Positions 1 through 13,800 of a stretch of 60,000 nucleotides of DNA are shown here, one piece after another. Every line of letters starts with the position of its first letter. Within the stretch, counting starts at the first letter, position 1. The stretch spans positions 1,614,001 through 1,674,000 of the forward strand of contig OX442323.1 in the NCBI GenBank assembly GCA_949358305.1. The letters run 5' to 3'. This stretch comes from Strigamia acuminata. Its lineage: Eukaryota > Arthropoda > Chilopoda > Geophilomorpha > Linotaeniidae. Made by a program: the position numbers and the translations under genes. Below the pieces are notes generated by a model. It was not told the DNA's origin. It saw nothing but the letters and a program-made list of their open reading frames with translations, and ran no database searches.

Positions 1-1894
1 ATTCTTCCCCCTCGCCACAGCTCCACAGGGGAAAGAAAAAAAAGAAAAGAACAGAAAAAAAAGAAAAAAAAATACACGCAACAAATCAGATAAAGTGGAA
101 AAAAATTGTGAAAAAAAAGGAAAATTGAGGGGAAAAAAGACATTTGAGAAACAATAAAAAGCAATGGCCACGGCATTCATTCAATTTGTCTCAATAGATT
201 TGTCAATATTCAACAAAATAAAATAGGAAAAAAATGTCAACGTATGTGTACTGTATAAATAAATTGGATTATGTCAAGAAATTAATTTATTTTATATTTT
301 ATGGGGTTTAAATATTTATTAATTTTTTTTTTATTAAATTTTATTTTATGTTTAGGTTTATAGCTTTTTGTTTAGTAATTTATAGCAGAAGATTGTGATT
401 ATGTTTTTAATTTATTGGATATTTTTTTAATCTCCATCTTTGGTCTGTGTAAGACACCATTGAGTTAGTTCATACGTGACACTTTTAAAAAATATATAAT
501 CAACAAATGGAATTTAATATTTATACACTTTCTTTGTATGTTTTTTTTTTCTTTTACAAGAAAAAAAATTGATATCACTTTTGATCCCTGTAAAGAATTC
601 AAGAATTCTTTGCATGAATAAGCTTGTTTATTTATATACAATTTAAGGGTCAGGCTTCTCATTTAACCATAGCACATTAGTTTTCACTCATTTTATGCCA
701 TTCATTTAAAAAAGAATCTCATTTAACTTTTTCTCATCAAAGAAATAAAAAAAAAAATTTAAAAACATAAATAAAATAAATAAAAATAATTTTTTTTTTT
801 TTAAAAAAAAAAGTGAGAAGTATCATCTTAATGTGCATTGCATCTCAACATGTCAGAAATGTCTACGCCAACATCTTATCAGTAAGCTTGCATTCCTCAT
901 GTGTGGGGGCTGCAATATGTTTTTAAGGATTACTTCCAGTTGAGATGTGCCAACCCACCTTATTGCCCTTGCTTAATAATGTTGATCAGCCTTCATTAAG
1001 TATTAATTGGCATGCATTAATTAGAAAAAGGCAAGATAGGGTGTGTGTGTTTTGCTACTGATGCCATCCTTATATTGTTTTTTTCTTCTTCTTGTGGAGT
1101 GGGATGGAAAATGACAAAAACTGTTAAAACAGATTAAAAATCGTGAATGGATTGAACGTTTCGCGTCATTCCTCACAGCATTAATTGGCTTAAAAAGTTT
1201 ATGACAACATGCGAGTTTTGCTTGTCTCGTTATCGTTCGAGGGCTAAACTTTTACACTGGCGATGGTAACAGCTGCTGACAACATTGTTTGGCTTGCGAA
1301 CAAGTAGTAGCTGCAAGTTTAGCACTCACTCCCTCTGCTCCTTGTTTTTAAATGCGCCTCAATTGTTAACTACTCATTAGGGTTATCACGATGAATGACA
1401 AATGATGAGCAATGGAGAAAGTTAATGGTGCAAATTGCATCTTGTTTTGTTTTACTTTATTTTATTCATTTATTTTTCTCTTTTTGGACTGGATTTCTTG
1501 TTTTCTATTTCTAATTAGCTTTTAATGGGCTTTTTTTGGTGAAGTGTAGAAAGAAAGAAAACTAATATCCGGTCGGCTATGTTTTTGTTTATTTATTGCC
1601 TTGCAAACGAAATTTTCTCGTTGAAGTGGATCGGGAAAATGCAAATTACATCTGTGCCCACTGTCTTGTAAGTTGTCAAGCAGAAGGGATTCACCTCTCT
1701 CGACCCTTGACTGCGCGTAAAACTCGGCTCGAAGAAAGTGTGGTGTATTTTAAGACCCGGCGTGATAAGAGCAGAGGTTAGTCAGTGCTTGATGCTTGTG
1801 CATGCTGTGGCGAAGAGAGTGGGAGAATTCAATTTGCACGAAAAAATGTAATGCCAGGAAAATTAATAATAAAATTTCCACCTCATTATTCCGT

Positions 1895-2096
1895 ACGACT
1901 AATTTGTATTTGACCCGTAAAGCACCGTTTGCTCGAGGAACCGACCTTGCATTTGCATCGAGAACTGGCGAAACCGTAGAAATCGGTAATGTCATCGCAA
2001 CAAGAAAGACGAGAACTTGCAGCAGGAAGTGCAAGAGAGATTCTAAGTGATAGAGGAACGGAGTACAGAAATGAGATGATAACTAAAACTAAAGAA
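1895..2096 (+). pseudogene. decayed Ty3/Gypsy-type integrase fragment
   Basis: Around 2022-2081 the frame reads GSAREILSDRGTEYRNEM. This matches the second-Asp region of the integrase core in the intact element of this window (GSPREILTDRGTEYRNEL, pol residues about 942-959). Nucleotide agreement over the 44-bp core is about 75% by eye. Upstream, in another frame, 1895-2005 reads TNLYLTRKA...ASRTGETV, resembling the TDYLSRA...TAxxVA segment that precedes it in integrases. One frameshift near 2,005-2,020 separates the two pieces. Nothing else of the element is recognisable, so this is an old, heavily eroded copy. Confidence 0.65.
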
Positions 2097-2597
2097 GACG
2101 GGTATACTCGTACGTTCGGATTTGGTAAAGTTTAGCGGTGCAAGCGGCGAATAAGGTCGGTCCTGGGAAGAGCTAGCTAGCCAGGGTAAGCGCACGGAGG
2201 AGTTTGAAAAAGTATTTTGTGTTCGTTGTAAAAAAAATTTATGCGATTAATGATTTATAGTGAGGGAGTAAATTTTGCTGAGTTTAATTAAGACGTGCAA
2301 ATCCCGTGGCAAGTGTTTGTGCCATTGCATTAGAGAAGTAGGTTTTTGATGAGTGGGTTTCCCGCGTATGATAATAGAATGAGGGCTTAATACTGGTTGC
2401 AAGAGACTGCAATAAAACGCACGGCGATGATGAGTTCATAAATGTAAAAGCCTCAAAACATCGAAATGCTCGTTTATTGGATTTTCTTTTGCCTGCCTTT
2501 TCGCATTTCTAAAACGGCCAACTTTTATTAGATTGGACTTTTCCATAAATTCCTTTTCCATTAGCCTAGTTTATATCTTCTTTTATTGGATTTCTCC

Positions 2598-2599
<2 letters not shown>

Positions 2600-2630
<31 letters not shown>
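2600..2630. repeat. CT microsatellite
   Basis: Uninterrupted CT dinucleotides, followed by three GTTC units. Confidence 0.9.
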
Positions 2631-2633
<3 letters not shown>

Positions 2634-5600
2634 CGTTCGTTCTGCTTTTACCCCTTTATGACAGTGCCATCATAGGCATTACTCGGTGGTTAGAATTGTG
2701 ACATGGCTCTTAATTCTTCCAATGGAATAAGTCTTTTTACGACTTTTCTTATTTTCTGTTGAAGTGCTCGGCATGTGGTAGGGTGGAATTTAAATTTGCA
2801 GTTTGCTAATATTAAGTCAGCTTAGAAGAGAATGGAGCTTAATTGAGCCCGAAATAATATCATATATTTCTACGACTTTGTGTGCAAACGATGTAGGCAC
2901 AAATGTGTTATTTTTACACTCGTGAATGCTAATTTAGTCGAAAAATTGGACCATTTCGTTGTTCACTTTTTTTGAGTGGAAACAAAAAAATAATTTGTGA
3001 GAAAATTTAGCTCGTGGGTAATCCGCCATTGCTGGCAACTGGTTGATAGCAAACGAATGGAAAGTCGAAAGCGAAATGCAGAGCGAAATGGCATAAATAA
3101 TAAAATAATGAATGTGAAATTTTCACCGGCATGGAATTAGTTTTGTAAATGCGTTCATTCCGTTGAGAGTGTTTGGGCAGTATGGCACAGTATGGCACAG
3201 AAAGGCACAGTATGGTAGAGTAGCATCGCTCACTCTCACTCACACGCTACACTAGTTGTCCTAAAACAAATTTGGCGAGCCCAATTGCCACTTTCATTTA
3301 TTATTAATTTGTGATGTTAGAAGAAGCTTGTCATTGGCATTTAAGCCAAGCACTTTGTAGAAGTTACCTCTCGCAGTTTCTCCCCCCTTTTAGTTGATGA
3401 GCCGAGAAACTGTTGTTTAACGTGGCTGCTTCAAATTTGTCCCCATTTATACCATCCAAATGTCCCTCTTTTCTTCTTGCCACTCTCTCAGGAGACTACA
3501 TCATTTAGGTTAATACAATTTAGCCACAGACTGATGTTGACACTCACTTGGGACTAGAAATCAAGAGATGAATAGCGTAACCGACTCGGTTACTTTTACA
3601 TTAATATTTCACACTCGTTGATGGTGCAACTGCAAATATTTTATACACTCCACTCATGCGGTGCACATTTTTAATTGCTAACATTGCTAGCATTGCCAAA
3701 TCGACAAATGCATCATCTCCAATTGATTTGAAAAATTCATTTTATCAAACATTTCGGTCTTGTACACAATTAAACGCGCATGCGCAAATGCTCATGTCAC
3801 CTCGATCCACTCGAGGAAACGACAACAAAAATGGCTTCACCCGCTATCAAATTCGCACTTTTTTTATTTAATTTTATTTTATCAACTGAAATGAGGGTTC
3901 TTGGAAATCTTGCGTCCAAAGTTCGTCACTGCGCGATTGGTGTTTGATAATTTAGTGTTTAGTTACCAAAATAATAAATAAGGCCACGTTTGTTTATTTC
4001 CTTTGTGCGTTTTATTGTGCAAAAAATGAGCTAGTTTACACCTGACACGTGAAGAAGGAAAAAAGTGCAGCGCGACACATGTTGAAATGCGTTTCCGATG
4101 TTTCTATTTTCGAATGCAGCTATTGATGTGCAGTTAAACGACTCGTTTTTGCCAGTGTAGGATGCTTGGCAACATGTGTTTGCAAATGATAGTCGAAATG
4201 GAATGCTGTCATTGAAGAGGGAAGGAAGGGAAAAAACGAGGCAGTTTTGAATTATCAAAATGTTGCGCAGAAAAGAATGCGTGACTTGTTTGTCTTTAAT
4301 TTATACATTACTGCGAATAAGAAATTGAGAAGAAGGAACTAATTGCAGAATGCTTAGGACAAATTGGAAAGGAAGGAATCGCGGGGATAACCACCGTGGC
4401 TTCTTAGTTTCTCGGAGCGCCTTTGCACTCGGCACTCTTGTGGTTGAGAATTATTTTCGCTAATTATTTGCTGCAAGGAAGATTGTCCGGAACGATTGTT
4501 TATTCGTCGTGGAAAGAGAATTGAGCATTTCATCTTTGCATTTCATCTGCTTAACGAGCACGGCGCATTGCATTGGCCGGCTTTGCTTTGTGGTGTGTTT
4601 GCAATCGAGTGAGGTGAGCAACTGAGCACGGAACAATACAATGAAGGGAAGGAAGGAAAGAAAAGAAAAATTTTGTAAATGTTAAATTAAATAATGATAA
4701 TAATTTTATAGTGATGAATATGTCGGTGATTTTAATTGAAAATATTTATCCGGCGCTTTGAGTAACTTATTGGATTTGGATTTGATTTGATTTGATTTGC
4801 ATATTTCAACATTATTCGCAGTTTTAAATGATTTTTTTTTACTTTTCTTTTCTTTTTGTAAAAGAGAGAGAGAGAGAGAGAGAGACTTTAATGTGTACTT
4901 TGCTTAAGACTAATATTGATTTTTCTTTTAATCACAAGAATGTTAGTGTTATAGAATTAATGAAAAGTCAGCTCGCAGTGATAATTCAAGAGTGGTGAAA
5001 GGCGTGGGCTTCAGTGGAAAACAGTTTGGCAGTGGGGGAGGAAGCAAGTTAAACGTTTCCTTTTGCCTCGCAAACGTTCTAATTAAGCCTAATTTACGAT
5101 GAATTCCCGTGCAATTAAAGACGCAACCGGCGTGTGTGGGGGTAGAGAAGAGAAGAGCTGGCAGGCAGCGAACTGCCTCTTTTCTTGAGCAATGAAAATC
5201 TTTTGTGTGTAATTCTCTTTTAATGTCGAAATTGGTGCGTGCCTGAGATTACGTGTTAAAAACGCAATTATTAAAACATATCGAAGAAAGCAAGCAAGAA
5301 AGAAATTTTTAATTCTTTATGCCTCATTTTCTTAATGATTGCGAATAAAAACAAGCGAAAGCAAAAGCAAAATCCTAAGCCAAAGCCAAAGCGAGGAGAG
5401 GCGAGAGAGGCGAGCGAACAAACGATTCGTGTGCGCTATCAATAAATATCAATAAGCATCAATAAATGTGCTGCACTTGTTTAATCGCGAATAAAAGTGA
5501 GTTTATCGCAGTTGTTGGCTTCAGCGAATTTGGCATTACGTCACATTTGGCTCATCGAAGAGCATTTCTTTTTTTCTTCTTTTTTTTGCTTCCATTTTCT

Positions 5601-6064
5601 TCTCTCTTTTATTATTCTTTTAAGTAGAGGCTTATGTTGTATGGTTTTGAATTAAGGGGCGGTGTCTTTTATATTTTTTTCTCCACCCAAAGTAGCTCAG
5701 AATAAGAAACGCATACGGCAGCTCCGTATGAAATTCAATCTGCGTGAAATTATTGCCGGCCATGATGGAATTTCCACACAAAATGAGTGCCAACATCAAA
5801 AGCAAAGAGCAGGATAAATCATTTACAAAGATGGGCGAATTGTAAAATTTATATATATATAAAAATACAAAAAAAAAAGTTGGTGGCAGCAAATTTATAA
5901 CCGAAGCTGATGTGATGATGATGCCTTCCTTTTTCAAACTTTTTACTTTTTCTTATTTTTTTATTTTTTTATTTTTTTAAATCGAGTTTTCGTGCGAATT
6001 GAGTAAATAAAATGTATTTGGAGTTGATTAAAGTTCGCGACACAACATTTGTCCAGTGCTAATA

Positions 6065-6235
6065 ATGTCGTCAAATGGGTTTGACCTGCGACCGGCCTTG
6101 TCTAGCCAAGTGGTGATGCACGGTGATGGACGAGTGGAGTGTGGCACGGAGGGCCGAGTTGGCGGTCACCACCTCGCCCCGGGCACTAATCGGGTCCAGC
6201 CCTCGTTGGGCGAAACCTTAATCGCTTCTGTTTGA
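6065..6235 (+). other. GC-rich islet with a 56-codon open frame
   Basis: Within an AT-rich intron, this segment and its flank to about 6,330 are markedly richer in G+C and CpG. One frame is open from ATG at 6065 to TGA at 6233-6235. The predicted peptide (starting MSSNGFDLRPAL) is not recognised, and no splice site pair links it to dac. It may be a regulatory element, a small unrecognised gene, or chance. Confidence 0.25.
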
Positions 6236-6719
6236 CATTTAATTCCTTCATTTCCGAGCGCTGCACTTAATTATAGCGTTTGACCAGTTCTCCTTCTCTC
6301 CGCCGGACAACAGACCGACCGAGCGTCTCTCGTTTTCACGCGCAACTTTGATTTGAAAATAAATAAATGAATGAATGAAACGGAAATAAAAGGAATTGAA
6401 TTGAAACGAAACGAACGAGTAATTGGTATCGATTAAACTGCTCGTTTGATGCGATTAAGATTGAGCTTTGAAATTATCTTAATTGGAATACAATGCAATT
6501 TGGGCGAAAACCGACAACTGCTTCGTGTGACTGGATCATCATTGCCATTCTGTTTATTCTCAATACCTACTAATTACATTAGGTATCAGTCAGTTGCTAA
6601 GCTCGTTTCAATGGTTTCTAACTAATTAAACTGCGCACAACTCGATAGGCGCAACAAATGTATATTTTCCAATTTTCCGTTAAATTTTATTGATTTGATT
6701 TTATTTTTGTTTACTTTAG

Positions 6720-6785
6720 CCCGGCTCAGCCTCAATGGCCTCAACTCGTTGACCGACTACCTGACGCTGCTGTCTGTTCCTGCAG
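6720..6785 (+). CDS. dac: dac internal exon a (first one visible)
   Basis: The exon is 66 bp between a pyrimidine-rich acceptor (TTTACTTTAG) and a CAG/GTGAGA donor. It starts with two bases of a split codon and ends with one, which joins in frame to the next exon. It encodes about 21 residues (LSLNGLNSLTDYLTLLSVPA) that are more GC-rich than the surrounding intron. I do not recognise this peptide as a known conserved Dac motif. The call rests on splice signals, codon-like composition and phase continuity with a clear dac exon 824 bp downstream. It could be an alternative cassette. Confidence 0.65.
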
Positions 6786-9473
6786 GTGAGAAAATAAAGG
6801 ACCTTTCTTTCCATCATTATTTAACCGGTATTTGTTATTTGTTTTTAAAAGAAAATAAAAAAAAAAGTGTATATTTGTTTATTTTGACGGTGGGCTGCTG
6901 GTAGCATGCTGCAGCCAAATTGCTGGCAAGTATGAATCAGCTGTACGGAACGCTTGGTAGTAGACGCTAGATTATAAAAGGGGGACTGGCGATATTGGCG
7001 CGCATTTGTCAATTATTTTTGTTTACTCGCCTTTAATTTTGTTGCTATTGAAAGGCAGTGAAGCGATGTGTGTAGTCCGAAGGCGGTAACGGTTTGTTTT
7101 ATATGGAAAACACAAAAGGGACATTTTTGCGTGTGTGACGCGTGTTGCCAGTATATGGACGTGTATAATGGCAAATGCCAACCGAGCTTTCAGCTTTGAG
7201 CATTACGGCAGTCGGTTTGCGCAATTCTTTGTCCTTTTTTTTGTTTTAAATTAAATTTGATGTCGGCGCTGGCTGCATCAGTGGACAGTAGGCATTTGGA
7301 GCAAATTAAAATTACCGACACAACACAAACCGGCGTTTTACAGCCGGCGCTGTAATGCGGCATGAAGCGAAAGGCTTTTGTTCGTCTCCGTGAGAGAGAC
7401 GATTAAGCATTTTGCTCGATGCCTTTTCAAATGGCAGACGTGGCTTCGCAATTCAAGCGGCGAGGCGAGGGTGTTATAGCACGCAAGAAAACTAAACAAC
7501 TCACGCATTGCCTTTCTTTTCTTTTCTTTTCGTTCGCAATTAATAAAATCAATACAAATAACAATAAATTGAGTGAATAAAAGTTTGCAATTGTAATTTG
7601 CCTTAACAGGTGAGACTCGTCTAGAAAAGAGCCCACTGCTGGCCAATGGCTACAATCATCCTCCCACACATATCAATCCAATGCCGTTCATGGCCCTCAA
7701 TCACCCCGCGCACGCGGCAACGGCCATTTTGTCACCCAGCAGTGGTATCCCTTTGACCACTGCACACGCTGTCCAAAGAAGCGAGGGTTCCATCATCAAA
7801 GAGCGAGCCTACTCGGCAGAAGTTCTCGCGAGGTAAAATTTTACATTCCCTATTCATTCATATTTCTATTTCTATTTATTTCTATATGTTATTTAATGGT
7901 GTAATGATAATTTGAGGCTTAGATTAGAGGTGCATAATCAATTGCCGAATGAGTTATAAAGAAACCCTTAAAATAATTTATTTGCTGCGAGATTACAGGT
8001 CGTAAAACATAAAAGTCGTCTTAATTACCCCAGTTCTAAGGCACACTTAGCTCTTTCTCTCTTTAATTGCTTCGTAGGTTTTTCTTTCTCTTGAAATTTT
8101 CACATTTGTTCATAAGTAATGAGAATTTTATTTTATTTTATTTTATTTTATTTTTTTTTTAACAAATTTTTAATTTGAATTTGGGAGAAGGAAAAGGGGA
8201 ATTTTAGTAGTCACGAGACCTGCAATTATAATTACTGTGGAGAAAAAAGTTGAGAACAAAAGAGTTGCTCAAAGGATCTTCAGACAGGTGTCAGAAGATT
8301 TACCTGAAACTGAAAGGTGGGTCTGGGATAGATAATTACCGCATGAAAATCAGATAGCACTTTTCTTTCTTTCTTTCTTTCTTTTCTTTTCTTTCTTTTT
8401 CACTTGTGGGAATCGGCTGGAAGATAGAGCATGTATTTATTTTGGAGTCTAATTTTGGTTAGTATTAATTTCTTGTTACGACTCGGATGTCGATGCCATG
8501 CCAGTTGTGGTTGTTGGGATGGAGAAGTTAATAGTTGGCAATAAATCAAGGGCGGGCGCACTGCGACTGTAATTTAAAGGCGCGTTGATGTGTAGATTTG
8601 CGCGAGACGTCGTCAAGTAGTCGGAATGGATTGTGCGATATTTATTTAATTGTTTTTTTTTTTCGTATTTTTAAATAAATTTGTTGGACATTGGAGCGGG
8701 TCCAACGTTTCCGTTTTTAGCCGTTTGTAAATAAATCTTGGTTAATAGCTCGAGTCATGTTATTTGCACGGGGTGTTTTGTTTGAGCAATTTGCTGCCAG
8801 CTCGAGACTTGTCTTTTTTTCGCCGAGGATAATTCACACTGTTTTATGGCCTTCTGACATTTCGCTCTGGAATTCTACTCGCAATTTAAGGAATAAAAAT
8901 AAATACGTGTCCAGTGAGTCACTCCAATTGCGTGTTTACTACATTTTTCATCTCTCGTCTTGGCAGGCTTCTGTAAAACTGTTTACCTTCCACTCGTACC
9001 CACTGTCCATTATTTATATTTTAATTTTCTTTAATTTTTTGATTTTTTGATTTAATTGCAATAATTACGAAAGTGAAAAACGTGCGTGTGTTTTAACTAC
9101 GGTATTTCAACAGTGCGTTACGGAACGACTTATTTTTCGCTATATTGTTTTAATTTGTAAACAGAATAAGCAATCAATCTGATGTGACAGGTACGATAAG
9201 TGTGTGATTGGGTAAAAGCGTGGGTGATGAAAAGGGGTTTGGTGGCAATAAAAATGCTCTCCTTTCTCGTATATTTCCTCGGTGTGTAATAAATAAGAGT
9301 TGGGTTGTGACGATTTTGATGATTTTGATTTTTCGCTTGTTTTCGTTGACGATTAAGCTCGGCATTTGCTTTTGTGTGGCGAAGAGTTAGCACGTTAGGT
9401 TTGCGTAGGTAGTTGAGCGTGTTGACACGTTCTAAATGATATTTGGAGTATGCCGTTCGTCAGATATTTTGGT

Positions 9474-9514
<41 letters not shown>

Positions 9515-9902
9515 CGCGGAGGATGTTAAACCACTTTGGAGCTGAGTGGATATGGAAGTTGTAAGTTAAGATCCGTTCCGCCTAGGTTACTCTGCTCCCT
9601 GAGCGAAACGAATGTGGTGGAGGCTGCATCCATTATCATAAACCTGATTCGCTTTAATCACAAAATTGCGGGAGCAGAGAGGTGGGTGGGACGGTGGAGC
9701 GGCGACGGCAAAGCGTTTCCCAACTTGCTCTGCACTGATGGTGATAACGTGCGCGTGACAATAAGTGTAGCGTGGTCTTCGGCAAAAGAAAAGTTTGCGC
9801 CAGCCAATAGCGACGATTGGACAAAATACATAAGTTAGCGAAGCAACCTTGGCTTGTTGATACAGTCGAGCCGAGAACGAGATGAATGATTCGTGTGGCG
9901 TG

Positions 9903-9938
<36 letters not shown>

Positions 9939-10831
9939 TAATGAACTGAGCGCTACGTTTAGTGGCGTACGTGTTTTTCCACCTCTGGAGACTCACTCGA
10001 AGCTCAGCTCCACCGAGATTAATGAGACGCTAAGTTTGGCTAAATTGGACACCGCTCCCTCCGCATTTGTTTATCGAGTGCAAATCAATTTGCCTCGACG
10101 GAATCGAAGAAAGATTCACACAAACCTCCGAATTCACGAAGAAATACATTTTTTTTCTCTTCTTTGCTTCTTTTTGGTCATCGATTTTGAGTTATGTTTG
10201 GATGGCGTGTCATCGCCTATTTCCGGTTTGGCTTGGAGTAAAATGAATGAAGTAATAAGCGTAGGAAGCAAATTAGACAATTTCTCAAATGGGCTTATTT
10301 CATTTTTTTTGCCAACCCAACCCATACATTTATCCAATGAGCAGTGTTTAGTCACTGCCACTCAGTCATGGTCTGCCACCTTTGCAGATTGTATGTCATT
10401 ACTGATGAAGAGATTAAGGCAGCCCTAATTACTCTCGCACTCTCATACCTTGCACAAAGTAAGTTGAGTTCATTTTTTTTTTTTCTTTTTTTTTTTGATA
10501 TTTCATTTCATGCAAGCGTGGCGAACAAGGGACAAACTTTTAATTTCACTCCTCCGAAGAGAATGACAAATTTTTATTAAAAGCAAAACTGCTTTTCGAT
10601 TTTTCTCTTTAAAGGATAAATTTCGAATTTTAATGACACTTTTTACCTGCATTTAATAACGGATATCCCTCGCCAAAATAGGGATGCATTAAAAAAAATG
10701 AATAATTACTATTAAAATTAAAGAACTTAGGATTAACAATTTTTCAACCTTGTTTACCTCAACTGGTTCGTATGTATTTATTTTTCCCTTCAATTACAAC
10801 ATAGAATTACTTGTACAAACATGATTATTTG

Positions 10832-10873
<42 letters not shown>

Positions 10874-13800
10874 TGAGATGAATTGCTCATCTCGGGATGA
10901 TGGAAACGGGTTTCCCTCCCATTGAGGTGAACGGTCTCTGAAAACTTTATTTTTATTTAATGGGAAAGGAAGGAAGGAAGGATGAGAGTTTGAAAAATGT
11001 TTTCAGGACTCTGCACCACTTTAAAATGGCCGACAATTTGTATAAACTTGTCACGTCGTGAGAGGTCCTTAGACGAAGAAGAAAAAAGATACTTAAACGA
11101 GTTGACTTATCCTCTTATTAAAAATAATCTCTTTGAAATCTTTTTTTCTCTTCGTTTTTACTTTGCGATGTGGGACGGGCTTTGTCAGTGCATAAACATG
11201 GAGTTTGTTTATTTTTGCCAATTCTTGGCCCCTGCTTTCATTTCCGAGATAAGAGGAAGAAGACAAATGGAAAGTCTGTGCTTGCGCATATGTCACTGAC
11301 AGCCATTTCTTATGACTCAACAAAATATTGAATGGCATCGAAAAAAATCGACTTTGAGGGAGGGACAATAAACAATTAAAACCAGTTTTTAAAAGTAAAA
11401 AATAAAATAAAATAAAATAAAACACATTTTTTTGTAAATTAATATTAATATTTTTATTTTTTTATTTTTTTATTTTTTTTTCAATTTGTTTTAAATTCGT
11501 GCAATTAATCTGCGTACATGTGACCTTTGATCTAATTCTCATGTGTATGAAGAGAATGCAGCCACTTGTACCGCTTGACTAATGAATTCCACTATTTATA
11601 CATGTGCAAATTGTACATAAACAACTATAAATTTAGACGTAAATAATTTTTAAGTGGTATAAATTTTAATTTCTTTTAAAGAGAGATTTTTATTAATAAA
11701 ACAATAAATAATTAAATAAATAAATAAATAAATAAATAAAGGAGAAGGAAAAAAGTTGAATCGATGAGTGATTGCCAATGCGGGTAACAAGGTTTAGAGG
11801 CACATCTCAATTTTTGAGCCATTTTCATATTTTCTTTTTTTTATTATTATTATTATTATACTCTAAGTACCTTTGGTTGAGACCTTTGCCAAGCATCTTA
11901 ATGCAAATTGAAATGGAAGGGAGAAGCAAAGTCCCTTTGCGAACCCATTAAGAGCGTTGTCTGCCATCACATCAGCAAGTCAAATGGCGAAACCCCTTTT
12001 CCCTTTTCCCTTTTCCCTCTATATTGAGAGTAATGCAGTAATGCTTTTCAGACAGAGGAAGAAATGTTCGACTCAAACCACCGTGTAACTGCTTTTTTAT
12101 TTATAGAATTAGGCCTAATTAAGAATGGCACAGGCGGCAAAGATCATTTCTAATTCTATTCATTTCACGAAGCAAAAAATATTGTTTCAAAGAATATTTT
12201 TAAAAATATTTTTAAAAATATTTTAAAAAAAAATAAAAAAAAAATAATCTCATTTCGTGTTATATGGGATGAGATGGTATTAAAGAAATGTGTAATGCCG
12301 TAAAAAGGGGTTGGGAATAAAATCTTTGTGCGTGCATTTATAGCTTGCCACTTCATGTTGGCGCCCCAATTCAAATAAATCTCTTTCTTTTGCTCGGTTT
12401 TGCTTCTCTCCTCTTCTCTTCTCTTTTCATGGGCTGTTTGAGATCGGTGCACGAGCTTCATTCATCACACCCATCTTCTTCTGTCACGAGAGGATTCGGA
12501 GAAATCCTCGGGGTTTGGCCGAATCATTTTGTCTACTCCGCTCCCCCTCGGAAGGGAAATCTGATTTAACCCTCTTTATTTGGTGTGAAAATGGATTTAT
12601 TTCCAATTACGTAATGCGTAATTTAAAGAGCTGTTAAAGTCGGTAAAAGGTTTAACATACCTCGAGCGCCAAACTAATCTGCTGGTTTTAATTTTCACCA
12701 GTTTCCATCTTTCTTTTTACGCAAACATTAAAGGAAAATTGACGCCGGCAGCGCCGTTCGTCACATTTTTACACAACTAAAGTTGCAGCAAATACGCTAA
12801 TTTTATTAATTTCTCTTTTGAAAAAAATGAAAATGTTACTAACGTACGAATGGATAGATAGATATATTGGAGGTCCCTAGAGGCTTTTTTTTCTTGCTTT
12901 CTTTCGTTTTTTTGTTGCTAAAGCAGGAATTTATTGGATATTATAATGTAAAAGAAAAATCGCTTGTTCTGCATGGTGTGATGGAGGGAAAGTGAGGAAT
13001 AAAAACGTTGGGGGTTAGATGGGAAATATATTTGAAAGCTGTGTCATTTGCAAGCAGAAATCCTATAAATTTGAGCGCGGGATATTTGTGTTTTTTATTT
13101 TGCAACTAAGAGAGAATTTTTTTCCATATAGAACGGGTCGTTTGTGTTTTATAGCGGACAAAGTGTGATGGAAAATCATAATTTTTTTTTTTTTTTTTTT
13201 TTTTTTTGTTGCTTTCTTTTTTTCGTCTACTACTTCTTCTTCTTGTCTGCCATGCAACGATGCAATGCTTGAAAGATTGCAACTTTTATTTTTAATGATG
13301 AGTATTGAGGGAAAGTGGTAAGTGAATTTCATAAATTAAGCCAAGTGTAACTTCGGCCATGCGCAAACGAATTTGAAATTTTCTACACTTGAGGTATAAT
13401 TAAAGGATGGCTTATTGGATTGAGATTACTTACGCCTTCTTTGCGCTCTCCTCTCGCTTGGTCTGACTTGTACGTGGACTCGGGGCATAAAGAGTTGAAA
13501 CTTAGCATTTGTTATTTTTTTTTTTTTTTTACTTTTTTATATTTTTTATATTTTTAATTTTTTTTTTTCAAATTTTTGCTCATAAGTTAAAAACTAATTG
13601 TACCTTAAATTTAATAAGGGGACCTTAGGAATTAGCAGGCCTCGAGATATTAAATCATTTTTAAGTATAATGGAGTCATTTTCATAAATTTGAGACAATT
13701 TTTCCTTAGTGTTTTTTTTTCCCAAGGGGGCGCTGTGGGGCTTGACATTATTGCTGTCAATTGCAGTATTATGATTGAAATTTACTCTTGTCTGCAAAAT

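Larger units (their letters stand above)
1..6719 (+). other. non-coding DNA, probably a dac intron
   Basis: No dac exon is visible before 6720. The stretch is AT-rich with homopolymers, a CT array (2600-2630) and a GA array (4863-4885). It holds one decayed integrase fragment (about 1.9-2.1 kb) and a GC-richer islet at 6.06-6.33 kb, both listed separately. Because the first visible exon is internal, this is most simply the preceding intron. Confidence 0.6.

Noticed and set aside
1596-1781. 61-codon open frame upstream of the integrase fossil
   Set aside because: No match to Gypsy proteins or Dac and no splice support.
10362-10382. The peptide WSATFAD in the 180-codon intron frame, identical to seven residues of ORF3
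   Set aside because: The flanks do not align convincingly and the frame crosses a GA array; treated as coincidence unless an alignment shows more.
12180-12240. Palindrome-like TTTAAAAATATTTTT stretch
   Set aside because: Low-complexity A/T alternation gives such palindromes by chance in this AT-rich DNA.
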